Below are positions 49,782-56,886 of a stretch of 64,000 nucleotides of DNA, one piece after another. The notes beneath the pieces are model-generated. The model saw only the letters and a program-made list of their open reading frames with translations. It searched no databases and was not told the origin of the DNA. Where the stretch lies: NCBI GenBank assembly GCA_023229665.1, contig JALNYW010000002.1, positions 62,001 through 126,000 on the forward strand. The letters run 5' to 3'. The stretch's first letter is position 1. Each line of letters starts with the position of its first letter. The position numbers and the translations under genes were made by a program. The DNA comes from Patescibacteria group bacterium. GTDB lineage: Bacteria > Patescibacteriota > Patescibacteriia > 2-12-FULL-60-25.

Positions 49782-50695
49782 CGCCTCCGAGAATCATTCT
49801 CACGATCACAGCCTGCGCCCTTTTAGGCGCGGGCTGTTCGTATCCCGAGGAGCGCGTAACACGTAGCACGCAACCCGTAACATCCGTGTGGGCACAAAGC
49901 GCTTCCACGACGACAACTTCTTTTATTGATGCCGATGTTTTCGCCATTCAAGAATTGATGGCCGCGGCTGCACAACCCTTGCCTGAAGAGGCCGTTTTTG
50001 TTTGTAAGAAATATCGCGCCGGCATCGTGAACCATCATGCGTTGGCATCGGATCTGCTCGCAGCCTTTTTCCGGACGCTAAAACGCTGCCGGCCGGATGT
50101 GAAAACCGTGATCATCCTTTCGCCTGATCATTTCGGCCAGGCCTCTGCCGCTGTGACGACGCATCGCTTGCCCTACCGCGTGTCCGGACGAGATATCGAG
50201 GTTGATGAGCATTCGGCGGATCGCCTGAAGGGAGCGGTTACGTCGCATCAGGAGCAGGCGAGTCTTTTCACGCGAGAGCATGGCATTGGTGCGTTGCTGC
50301 CATTCCTTACGGACTCTGTGCCGGACGCGCGCATCGTGCCCGTGATCATCCGGAGCCAAATAGACGAAGTATCGCGCGCCGAGGTTTCAGCCTGGCTAAA
50401 AAACGAATTAAAAAATCCCGCGACCTTCGTCGTGATTTCGTCCGACATGTCGCATTATCTGGCGGCCGATATCGCATGGCGCAAGCAAGCGGAGGACAAC
50501 CGGGCGCTTCAGAATTCGGATGTCGATTTTTTCATCGCCGCGAAAGACGACCATACGGACAACGGCGAATCCATTGCCGCTGTTTTACGAGCGCTCGGAA
50601 AAACAAAATGGACTCTCTTACGAGAATCCATTTCGAGCGACTACGCCGGTTCCCCCGGGTTCACCACGACGTACGCGATTGGCTTTTGGGATTAG
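49778..50695 (+). CDS. MEMO-like lipoprotein (AmmeMemoRadiSam protein B family), 305 aa
   Basis: The signal sequence ends Leu-Leu-Gly-Ala-Gly-Cys, so it is a lipoprotein, which is unusual for this mostly cytoplasmic family. The MEMO core is visible: GIVNHHALASDLLA (~83-96), LSPDHFGQ (~113-120), a GIGALLPFL block, and VISSDMSHYL (~220-229). These His and Asp residues are the usual metal or substrate ligands. MEMO is related to extradiol dioxygenases; the reaction is unknown. It overlaps the A2M stop by 4 nt and is the third gene of the coupled operon. Its 3' end overlaps the convergent 50692 gene by 4 nt. Confidence 0.85.
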   Translation: MTPPRIILTITACALLGAGCSYPEERVTRSTQPVTSVWAQSASTTTTSFIDADVFAIQELMAAAAQPLPEEAVFVCKKYRAGIVNHHALASDLLAAFFRTLKRCRPDVKTVIILSPDHFGQASAAVTTHRLPYRVSGRDIEVDEHSADRLKGAVTSHQEQASLFTREHGIGALLPFLTDSVPDARIVPVIIRSQIDEVSRAEVSAWLKNELKNPATFVVISSDMSHYLAADIAWRKQAEDNRALQNSDVDFFIAAKDDHTDNGESIAAVLRALGKTKWTLLRESISSDYAGSPGFTTTYAIGFWD

Positions 50696-51102
50696 GCGGC
50701 GACGAGCCGTTCCAAAATTTGGACTTCGTCTTCTTTCATCACGTTCACGTCCAGCTCTTTGCCCAGGATGTTCGCCGCTTCCGGAGCCAGGTGTTTCTTG
50801 AATGGGTGGGCCACATCGGCCGGGGCGAGGATATGGAGGGCCATGGCCACCTCTTCATCGCGGATAAGCTGGCTGACACGGTCGGCAAGGACATGCGTGA
50901 AGCGCTTAAGGCGTTCTTCATCGGTGATTTCTTGGCCGAGTTCTTTTCCCTCGTTATCCGATAGAGCGTCCTTGGGCATTTCGAATGACTCGACCGCTTC
51001 CATCGAATCCTCAAACGCGAGCCAGAGGCGGGCGTGGAAGTGGTCGGCGGTGACGATCAGGGCGGGTTCGGGGAACTGTTGGAGAGCTTCAGGGATTTGC
51101 AT
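50692..51102 (-). CDS. Host-attachment/baeRF-like protein, 136 aa
   Basis: Resembles the small 'host attachment' or bacterial eRF1-like (baeRF) family by its opening PALIVTADHFHARLWLA pattern and a LADRVSQLI helix, with a short C-terminal beta/alpha unit ending ILERLVAA. No catalytic residues are certain. ATG 51102 is preferred; a TTG at 51111 would overlap the gpsA stop. It directly follows gpsA and is probably cotranscribed. Confidence 0.5.
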   Translation of the reverse strand: MQIPEALQQFPEPALIVTADHFHARLWLAFEDSMEAVESFEMPKDALSDNEGKELGQEITDEERLKRFTHVLADRVSQLIRDEEVAMALHILAPADVAHPFKKHLAPEAANILGKELDVNVMKEDEVQILERLVAA

Positions 51103-51103
51103 A

Positions 51104-52102
51104 TCAGACAAGCGTAAGATTCTTCAGATAATCAACAAATGGACGCTCGAAATTATCCCGTTTGGAGAGACACCGGTCAATGGATTCAAGCAAGGGGGCG
51201 CGGGCTTTGACGTTGCGGGCGAGTTTGAGCGCGAGTCCGGTCGCGGCAATGCCCTCGACGGTCCCAAGCCCGAGATCGGCCGGTAATTTGGACTTGGCTC
51301 CGACGAGCCGTTCGCCATAGGTGCGGTTGCGGCCATGCGGACTCATGCCCGTGACGATCAAATCGCCCAAACCGGCCAAGCCGCTCGCGGTTTCGAGCTT
51401 CGCGCCGGCTTTTACGAGCACATGTTCCATTTCTTCAATCGCGATGGTGAGTAGGAGCGCCTTGGCATTCGTCGGATGCTTGAGTCCGTCGCACATCCCG
51501 AGCGCGATCGCGTAAGGGTTTTTGAGCGCCGAGGCCAATCCGACCCCGAGCAAGTCGAGCGAGGTCGCGCATTTCAGGTGGTCCGTCTCCAAAAGTTTCT
51601 TCACGCGGTTAAGGGTGGCTTTGTCCCGTCCGGCAATCACGAAGCCGGTAGGGGAGCCTTTGGCCATTTCGGTGGCGATGGCCGGACCGCCGAGCGTACA
51701 GACTTTTTTTCGGAGCGACGATGGGACAAGCTCGGCCTCTGCGACCACGAGCGGCTTTAGCGTCTTTGGATCTAAACCCTTGGTAATGCTCGCGATGCTT
51801 TTGATTTTGGATGAAAGATAGGGTTTCGCTTTTTCCATCACTTCGGCCACGGCAAAAGAGGGCACGGCGACAAAGACATCCTCCGCGTCTTTCAAAACTA
51901 CGGCCAAATCATTTGAGGCGGTGACGTGTTTCGGGAAACGATGCCCGGCCATGTATTTGGTATTGCAGGCGTTTTTTCGCAGGTCTTCTTCGACGTCCGG
52001 TTCGATGCAGTACAGGCGCACCGGTCGTTTATGGCGGGCCAAATTGAGGGCAAGGGCACTCGCCATATTGCCTGCGCCCAGGATCGCGATGGGGGATTTC
52101 AT
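51104..52102 (-). CDS. gpsA: Glycerol-3-phosphate dehydrogenase [NAD(P)+], 332 aa
   Basis: Reduces dihydroxyacetone phosphate to sn-glycerol-3-phosphate, the phospholipid backbone. The N-terminal nucleotide-binding loop is GAGNMASALA (~8-17), where the usual Gly-x-Gly-x-x-Gly ends in Ala. The catalytic Lys is in SALKNPYAIALGMCDGLK (~195-212). The C-terminal signature is GLAGLGDLIVT...GRNRTYGE (~245-272). Length is normal. No other lipid genes are nearby. Confidence 0.95.
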   Translation of the reverse strand: MKSPIAILGAGNMASALALNLARHKRPVRLYCIEPDVEEDLRKNACNTKYMAGHRFPKHVTASNDLAVVLKDAEDVFVAVPSFAVAEVMEKAKPYLSSKIKSIASITKGLDPKTLKPLVVAEAELVPSSLRKKVCTLGGPAIATEMAKGSPTGFVIAGRDKATLNRVKKLLETDHLKCATSLDLLGVGLASALKNPYAIALGMCDGLKHPTNAKALLLTIAIEEMEHVLVKAGAKLETASGLAGLGDLIVTGMSPHGRNRTYGERLVGAKSKLPADLGLGTVEGIAATGLALKLARNVKARAPLLESIDRCLSKRDNFERPFVDYLKNLTLV

Positions 52103-52131
52103 GGTCGAATCATACGTCTCCCGCAGGGAAC

Positions 52132-52156
52132 AAAAAAGATCCCGTGTTGCGGGATC
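52132..52156 (-). terminator. Terminator of the 52155 gene
   Basis: Minus strand GATCCCG-CAACA-CGGGATC, then TTTTTTG; the stop codon TGA shares its last two bases with the first stem. Confidence 0.9.
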
Positions 52157-52412
52157 AGAAGCGCGGATGGTTGGGGTCGATGCGGAAGAAGGCGAGCATC
52201 GAAGCTACGGTGGGGTGGTTGTTGTGGCCCTGGCGGATCGCTTCGAGCGTCTTCTCGACCGCGACCTTACGCGTTGTCAGGTAACCGATGACCTCGGCGT
52301 CGTTCCACTTTCCGTGGTCGAGCTGATAGAGGTCACCGCGCGTCATCCGTCCGTCGAGCTCGCGAAGCTCCTTCAGGATCTGGGGCTCTTCGGGCTGTTG
52401 CTGATCGGTCAT
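52155..52412 (-). CDS. Small hypothetical protein, 85 aa
   Basis: ATG 52412 is chosen because AAGGAGG precedes it on the minus strand; the longer upstream frame runs through the promoter. It is a soluble helical protein with Gln/Pro/Glu at the N-terminus and an RQGHNNHPTVASMLAFFRIDP C-terminal part. Part of that (the NHPTVASML block) resembles the C-terminal YYDHPTVQKLSSL of the PyrE-like protein encoded upstream, so the two share a short tail motif. Function unknown. Confidence 0.65.
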   Translation of the reverse strand: MTDQQQPEEPQILKELRELDGRMTRGDLYQLDHGKWNDAEVIGYLTTRKVAVEKTLEAIRQGHNNHPTVASMLAFFRIDPNHPRF

Positions 52413-52434
52413 CACTGCCTCCTTGTGCGCTTTC

Positions 52435-52486
52435 TTCCTGCCAGATTTTTTGGATTTTGTCAACCGTGCACCATGTGGTGCACGGT
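52435..52486 (-). promoter_or_regulatory. Promoter with adjacent dyad
   Basis: Minus strand: 10-bp arms ACCGTGCACC (52463-52472) and GGTGCACGGT (52477-52486) around ATGT, ending in the -35 TTGACA (52458-52463). The -10 17 bp away (CAGGAA) is weak. The dyad touches the -35 box, the position of a repressor or activator operator. Confidence 0.6.
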
Positions 52487-52502
52487 CAATCCTCACCATA
52501 AT

Positions 52503-52525
52503 AAAAAAGATCCCGGGTGGGGATC
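52503..52525 (-). terminator. Terminator of the PyrE-like gene
   Basis: Minus strand GATCCC-CACCC-GGGATC then TTTTTTAT; stem bases include part of the TGA stop. Confidence 0.85.
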
Positions 52526-53318
52526 AGGGGGCGAGGCACAGGCTGGAGAGCTTCTGTACGGTCGGGTGGTCGTAGTATTTGCCCTCCCGCGCGAGTTTGA
52601 GATGGTCGCGCACCTGGCGGTCGATCGCCGGGTCGGGCCATTTCTCGGCCGCGCTCCGCAGGAGCATCTCCACGTCGCTCTGCGCTTCGGTCCAACGCAG
52701 GTACTCGGCGCCTCGGCCGAGCTCGGGATGGACCGGGATCTGGAGCAGCGAAGCCGGAGCCTCCTCTTCGCTCCAGTCCTGCAGCCGCTCGTTGATCAGG
52801 GAGAAGACCGAGTTCACACCCAGTTTCTCGGCGGTGACCCCGCCGCGATTCCAGATGAACACGACGTCCTCGACGATGCCGCCAGCCTCGAGGATGGCCT
52901 CGACCGCACCCGCGACCGAGTCGCCGGTGGTGGCGATGTCCTCGAAGACAAGGACAAGCTGACCTTTCACGTGGCGCGCATGCGTGCCCGAGAGCTTGAA
53001 CTTCTTGGAGCCGCGCGTTTCGTCCTTCTCCGGGATGACGTGCTTCACGTCATGGTCCTCGTAGAGGGTGAGGAGCCGCGCCGTCTCCCACGAGGGGACG
53101 ATGGCGCCGACGGCCGGACCGGCCACGACCGCGATCTTCTTTCCGCGGAACCGGTCGGCGACCTGCATGCAAAGCATGGACGCGTAGCGCGGGATGACCG
53201 ACACTTCGCGCTTGTCGATGTACTCGTCGGAATGGCGCCAGCTGCTCAGGATGAAATGGCCCTGCTTGCGGGCGCCGCACTTCTTCAGGATCTCGAACGG
53301 GGAGTCGTCTTTGTGCAC
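52524..53318 (-). CDS. Orotate phosphoribosyltransferase-like protein, 264 aa
   Basis: A type I phosphoribosyltransferase. The PRPP-binding motif is Val-Phe-Glu-Asp-Ile-Ala-Thr-Thr-Gly-Asp (~122-131). GARKQGHFILSSWRHSDEYIDK near the N-terminus (~15-36) matches the OPRT start pattern (GHFxLxSGxHS). Compared with PyrE (~200-215 aa) there is a C-terminal extension of ~60 residues. GTG start behind GGAGG. It is a single-gene unit with divergent promoter next to tRNA-Arg. Other pyrimidine genes are not in the window, so salvage or an atypical substrate is possible. Confidence 0.78.
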   Translation of the reverse strand: MHKDDSPFEILKKCGARKQGHFILSSWRHSDEYIDKREVSVIPRYASMLCMQVADRFRGKKIAVVAGPAVGAIVPSWETARLLTLYEDHDVKHVIPEKDETRGSKKFKLSGTHARHVKGQLVLVFEDIATTGDSVAGAVEAILEAGGIVEDVVFIWNRGGVTAEKLGVNSVFSLINERLQDWSEEEAPASLLQIPVHPELGRGAEYLRWTEAQSDVEMLLRSAAEKWPDPAIDRQVRDHLKLAREGKYYDHPTVQKLSSLCLAP

Positions 53319-53353
53319 GCGGACCTCCGGGTGGGATGTCAGGAACCGGGCTG

Positions 53354-53415
53354 ACCTTATGTTTGTCGTGAGAACCTGTCAAAGCCTTGATTTTTAGTCC
53401 ATTTTACGCTATAGT
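53354..53415. promoter_or_regulatory. Back-to-back promoters (PyrE-like gene and tRNA-Arg)
   Basis: Minus: TTGACA (53377-53382), 17 bp, TAAGGT (53354-53359). Plus: TTGATT (53387-53392), 17 bp, TATAGT (53410-53415). The two -35 boxes are only 4 bp apart. Confidence 0.7.
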
Positions 53416-53428
53416 CCGCGCCATCCCT

Positions 53429-53503
53429 GTCTCGGTCGTTCAACGGATAGGACGCGTGGCTTCGAACCACGTAATGGGGGTTCGATTCCCTCCCGGGACA
53501 CCA
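53429..53503 (+). tRNA. tRNA-Arg (anticodon TCG)
   Basis: 75 nt; acceptor GTCTCGG/CCGGGAC with G-U wobbles, D-arm GTTC/GGAC, anticodon arm CGTGG-CTTCGAA-CCACG giving TCG, T-loop TTCGATT, A73, CCA encoded. Confidence 0.95.
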
Positions 53504-53504
53504 T

Positions 53505-53535
53505 AAAAACACCCCCGCAATGCGGGGGTGTTTTG
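53505..53535 (+). terminator. tRNA-Arg terminator
   Basis: AAAACACCCCCGC pairs with GCGGGGGTGTTTT around AAT. Confidence 0.9.
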
Positions 53536-53607
53536 CGATGTGTCAGAAAATAGAAGACCGGCGCGTAGTACTGTTTGCAAGCGTCCGTTAACTCTTTAAG
53601 ACAACCT

Positions 53608-54051
53608 ATGAATAAATATCGCAAACTTTTCTATTCTTCGGCCGTAGCCTTGCCTATGTTGGCCTTGGCCGCGACCGGCGTGCACGCCGCTTCCTCCGGC
53701 ACGATGGGCATGTTTAAGTTCGCCCCAGGTAAAGATGTTGCGTTCAAGAACATCGAGCTTACGGCTGAACAGAAAGTCGCCGTTGAGCAGGCGCAGGCGC
53801 TGCGTAAGCAAGCGGATGATATTCTTGAGAAGGCTGGCTTGCCCATTCGCCACCCGATGATGGGCATGAAGATGATGCAGCGCCCGGAGCTCACGGCTGA
53901 GCAGAAAGCCACCCTCGAACAGGTGCGTAAGCTCCACGAGGAAGGGAAAAACGATGAAGCCAAGGCGCTTCTCGAAACAGCCGGTCTCCCAGCCGGCCCG
54001 CATGGCATGAAGTTCAAGCATATGGAGTCGAAGATTGGCGAAGTGAAGTAA
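53608..54051 (+). CDS. Secreted Met/His-containing helical repeat protein, 147 aa
   Basis: Start ATG 53608 begins a signal peptide (1-26, ending Val-His-Ala). The mature part has two repeats of the pattern ELTAEQKxxxEQxxxL (~50-65 and ~100-115), forming helices. It also has a Met-rich stretch His-Pro-Met-Met-Gly-Met-Lys-Met-Met and a GPHGMKFKHM tail. The layout is reminiscent of periplasmic Spy/CpxP-like or metal-binding helical proteins. Copper or stress binding is a guess. Confidence 0.7.
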   Translation: MNKYRKLFYSSAVALPMLALAATGVHAASSGTMGMFKFAPGKDVAFKNIELTAEQKVAVEQAQALRKQADDILEKAGLPIRHPMMGMKMMQRPELTAEQKATLEQVRKLHEEGKNDEAKALLETAGLPAGPHGMKFKHMESKIGEVK

Positions 54052-54054
54052 ATA

Positions 54055-54086
54055 AAAGAAACCCGCCGATCGGCGGGTTTCTTTTA
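54055..54086 (+). terminator. Intrinsic terminator
   Basis: AAGAAACCCGCC pairs with GGCGGGTTTCTT around GATC, followed by TTATG. Confidence 0.9.
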
Positions 54087-54097
54087 TGTTACGCCGA

Positions 54098-54126
54098 TTG
54101 ACGCGGTCATCATATTCTGCTATAGC
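54098..54126 (+). promoter_or_regulatory. Promoter of the 54153 gene
   Basis: TTGACG (54098-54103), 17 bp, TATAGC (54121-54126). Confidence 0.7.
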
Positions 54127-54152
54127 ATGCTCACGTTTTTAGGAGGTGTGAG

Positions 54153-54524
54153 GTGGAAAGCACTCATCTGCTGATCTTGTCCCTGTTCTCTGTCAGTATC
54201 CTGGGCTGGTACGTGTATGCGGTGTACAGCGATTGGGAGAGTAGGCTTCGGGCGGGCAAGAAGCACCAACGGCGGTTGGAGTTGGAGGGGCTACAGCACA
54301 AGCAGCGCTTGGAGCTCGCTCAACAGATCGACACGACCATCCACGTATTGGTCGCAGACAAGGAGCTCGCCTGTACCTTCGACGAACGGCTGGCCGAAGC
54401 GATGCAGAAGGCCGACATCCCGAGAGTCCGAGTCGAACCTGATCTCGAAGACGACGAGGATGACGAGGCCGCGGATGAACGTTCCAAGACGCATCGACGC
54501 AAGAAGAGACGCAAGTCAGGCTGA
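54153..54524 (+). CDS. Small membrane-anchored coiled-coil protein, 123 aa
   Basis: GTG start with AGGAGG 5 nt upstream. One N-terminal helix (~5-25) is followed by a long charged helix (~30-75), an acidic stretch (LEDDEDDEAADE) and a basic tail (HRRKKRRK). The helix/acid/base layout suggests a membrane-tethered interaction protein. No family recognised. The stop codon is the start of the terminator stem. Confidence 0.7.
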   Translation: MESTHLLILSLFSVSILGWYVYAVYSDWESRLRAGKKHQRRLELEGLQHKQRLELAQQIDTTIHVLVADKELACTFDERLAEAMQKADIPRVRVEPDLEDDEDDEAADERSKTHRRKKRRKSG

Positions 54525-54547
54525 GCCCGGAACTTCGGGCTCTTTTT
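54523..54547 (+). terminator. Terminator starting in the stop codon
   Basis: GAGCCCG (54523-54529) pairs with CGGGCTC (54536-54542), then TTTTTATTT. Confidence 0.9.
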
Positions 54548-54551
54548 ATTT

Positions 54552-55274
54552 TTATTTCCCTTTCGCTTTGTGCGTTCGCCAGCCTTTTGCCTCGATGCCC
54601 GCATCCGCCGCCGCGACCTGGGCTTCCTGCTTTGACGTGCCGCGTCCGACGGCAATCAACTCTTTATCCAAGAAGACGCCGATGGTGAATTCCTTCGCGT
54701 GATCCGGACCCTTTTCTTCCAATACTTTATACGTCGGCGTCACGCCCAGCAGTTCCTGCGCGGTTTCCTGGAATTTGCTCTTCGCATCCACGTACAACTC
54801 TTCTTCAAGAATGCGCGGCAAAATGCTCAGGATGAATGAACCGACGAATTTTTCCGCCGCCGGCATGCCGCCGTCGAGATAAATGGCGCCGATAATCGCT
54901 TCAATGGCATTCGCCAAAATGTACATGCGCGCCTTCGTGTCTTTGTCTTTCGCCTCGCCTTTTGAGAGCAACAAGTATTCTTCAAAGTTTAATTCTTTGG
55001 CGATTCCTGAAAGTGTTTTGGCATTCACCATGGCCGCGCGCCAGTTCGTGAGCTCGCCTTCGTCGTTCGCGTAATTTTTGTAGAGGGATTCCGTCACGAC
55101 CAGCTCGAGCACGGCATCGCCTAAAAACTCCAAACGTTCATTGTGAGGATATTCGTAGCTGGTATTTTCGTTCAGGTACGACCGGTGCGTGAGGGCCTGC
55201 AGGAGGAGCGAGCGGTCACGGAATGCGTGCCCCAATCGTTCTTCCAGCGGGCCGAAGTCTGGCATGGTTGTCAT
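54552..55274 (-). CDS. rnc: Ribonuclease III, 240 aa
   Basis: Cuts double-stranded RNA in rRNA and mRNA processing. The catalytic signature ERLEFLGDAVL lies at 46-56, with the second acidic site in NAIEAIIGAIYLDGG (~120-134), where Asn stands for the usual Asp before the conserved Glu. A C-terminal dsRNA-binding domain (~165-235, ending GRGTSKQEAQVAAADAGIEA) is complete. Start lies 1 nt after the nusB stop, so the two are coupled. Confidence 0.95.
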   Translation of the reverse strand: MTTMPDFGPLEERLGHAFRDRSLLLQALTHRSYLNENTSYEYPHNERLEFLGDAVLELVVTESLYKNYANDEGELTNWRAAMVNAKTLSGIAKELNFEEYLLLSKGEAKDKDTKARMYILANAIEAIIGAIYLDGGMPAAEKFVGSFILSILPRILEEELYVDAKSKFQETAQELLGVTPTYKVLEEKGPDHAKEFTIGVFLDKELIAVGRGTSKQEAQVAAADAGIEAKGWRTHKAKGK

Positions 55275-55275
55275 A

Positions 55276-55794
55276 TCATTCTTCGGTGGGTTCTTTAGAT
55301 TTCTTCGGCTTTCTCTCTTTCTTTTCTCCGGCGGGCTCGTCGCCTTTGTCTTTCGGCTTGTCCGAGTCTTTGGCGACGCCCTTCGCGAGTTGGTCGCGAT
55401 AGACGGCGCCGAGCACGCCGTTCACGAATTTCCCGCTCGATTCCCCGCCAAACGTCTTGGCAAGTTCGATGGCTTCGTTGATGGCGACCTTGCTCGGAAT
55501 GTCGAAATTGAACAGGAGTTCGTAGATGCCGATGCGCAAAATGTTGCGATCGACGGTCGTGATCTTCGCCAAAGGCCAATCCGGCGCAAAGGTCGTGATG
55601 GCTTTGTCGATTTCCTCGCGGTGATCCGCGACGCCGTTCACGATGGAGAGACAGAAGTCCGTCTCATCAAAGCTTTCCGGCTGTTCGGCGAGATTGCGTT
55701 TGGCCATTTCAACCAAATCCCGCGTACCGCTATAGAAGTCCCACTCGTAGAGGGACTGCATCGCGATAGCGCGGGCGAGGTGTCGATTGGACAT
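55276..55794 (-). CDS. nusB: Transcription antitermination factor NusB, 172 aa
   Basis: Binds boxA RNA with NusE to support rRNA transcription. The NusB fold is recognised from HLARAIAMQSLYEWDF (~5-20) and VDRNILRIGIYELLF...PSKVAINEAIELAKTFGGESSGKFVNGVLGAV (~80-132). A Lys/Asp/Glu/Pro tail of ~30 residues extends it. First gene of a coupled unit with rnc. Confidence 0.95.
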   Translation of the reverse strand: MSNRHLARAIAMQSLYEWDFYSGTRDLVEMAKRNLAEQPESFDETDFCLSIVNGVADHREEIDKAITTFAPDWPLAKITTVDRNILRIGIYELLFNFDIPSKVAINEAIELAKTFGGESSGKFVNGVLGAVYRDQLAKGVAKDSDKPKDKGDEPAGEKKERKPKKSKEPTEE

Positions 55795-55845
55795 AGGACA
55801 AAGGTGCGAACGGATCGGACGGGGGAAGGGTGACAGCCGTGAGGC

Positions 55846-56148
55846 TTACTTTTTCTTCGCGACCGGGCCGTGATTGTGTCCTTCGTGATCGTGGTCGTGA
55901 CCTTCGTGATCGTGCGCGTCCTCCTTTACGGTCGCGGATTTGGTCTTGTTGAGGGCACGTTCCATCTTGCGATCGAGACCCTTCACGAAAATTTTCACGC
56001 CATTGTACTCCGTGGCGCCAGGGGCGGCGGTGTGCATGCGGTGGGTGCGGCCAGCCTTATCGACCGTAATCGAGGGCTTGGTTAACGCAAAATGGGAAGC
56101 GCGGCGGCGCTTGTGGGAACTTGTGCGGCGATGTCCGGGAAGACTCAT
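55846..56148 (-). CDS. rpmF: 50S ribosomal protein L32 with His-rich tail, 100 aa
   Basis: The first ~22 residues (MSLPGHRRTSSHKRRRASHF) match L32. The rest replaces the zinc ribbon with a Cys-free form (C-minus type). The last ~25 residues are an added tail of repeated His-Asp-His-Glu-Gly units ending in basic residues, a likely metal-binding segment. L32 is usually ~55-65 aa. A probable promoter lies upstream on the minus strand (TTGCCA, 17 bp, TAGACT), divergent from ndk. Confidence 0.85.
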   Translation of the reverse strand: MSLPGHRRTSSHKRRRASHFALTKPSITVDKAGRTHRMHTAAPGATEYNGVKIFVKGLDRKMERALNKTKSATVKEDAHDHEGHDHDHEGHNHGPVAKKK

Positions 56149-56251
56149 AGTCGTCTAGATACAGATTATTATTCAATAGTCTAGCCGAAACCCGATTTTT
56201 TGGCAAGTTTTTGACAAAAAACCGCCCAAAAACTAGACTTTGGCCAACTCT

Positions 56252-56839
56252 ATGGAAAAAACACTCGTTCTGATCAAGCCGGATGGCGTGGCCCGCGGCC
56301 TCACGGGGCAGATTTTGGCCCGTTTTGAGCAGGTTGGCCTGAAATTGGTAGCCATGAAGATGGTCCATGCTTCGCATGAGGATGTGGATCGCCACTATGC
56401 CCTCACCGAAGAGTGGATGATGGCCGTTTATTCGAAAGCAAAGGCAAAATATGAGGCCGAAGGCCGCCCCTTCGACTATCCGGACCATAAAGCCTATGGC
56501 GGCGAGATCAAGCGCGGGTTGGTGGACTTCCTGAAATCCGCTCCGATTGTCGCTTTGGTGCTGGAGGGTGAGATGGCCGTGTCCCTGGTTCGGAAGTTGG
56601 TGGGCGCCACCGAACCGGCCTCCTCGGCCCCGGGCACGATCCGCGGCGACTTCTCCCATGACACCTACGCGCTTTCAAACTCGCAGAACCGTCCGTTGCG
56701 CAATTTGATCCACGCGTCCGGCAACCTCGAAGAAGCGAATAACGAAATCAAGATTTGGTTCACCGACACCGAGCTCTACAAGTACGAGCACGCGTTCGAC
56801 GCGGTGCAATACGATCCGAAGTGGTTCCTCCCGTCATAA
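56252..56839 (+). CDS. ndk: Nucleoside-diphosphate kinase, long form, 195 aa
   Basis: Transfers phosphate between nucleoside di- and triphosphates through a phospho-His. The N-terminus KTLVLIKPDGVARGL, VGATEPASSAPGTIRGDF and the active-site RNLIHASGN (~156-164) are present. It is ~50 residues longer than the common 140-150 aa form, mostly from an insertion around residues 45-100 and a longer C-terminus. ATG 56252 is preferred over an upstream TTG. Confidence 0.93.
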   Translation: MEKTLVLIKPDGVARGLTGQILARFEQVGLKLVAMKMVHASHEDVDRHYALTEEWMMAVYSKAKAKYEAEGRPFDYPDHKAYGGEIKRGLVDFLKSAPIVALVLEGEMAVSLVRKLVGATEPASSAPGTIRGDFSHDTYALSNSQNRPLRNLIHASGNLEEANNEIKIWFTDTELYKYEHAFDAVQYDPKWFLPS

Positions 56840-56846
56840 AAGAATA

Positions 56847-56872
56847 ATCCCCGCTGCGTGCGGGGATTTTTG
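56847..56872 (+). terminator. ndk terminator
   Basis: ATCCCCGC pairs with GCGGGGAT, then TTTTGAT. Confidence 0.85.
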
Positions 56873-56886
56873 ATATACTAGGTCGG

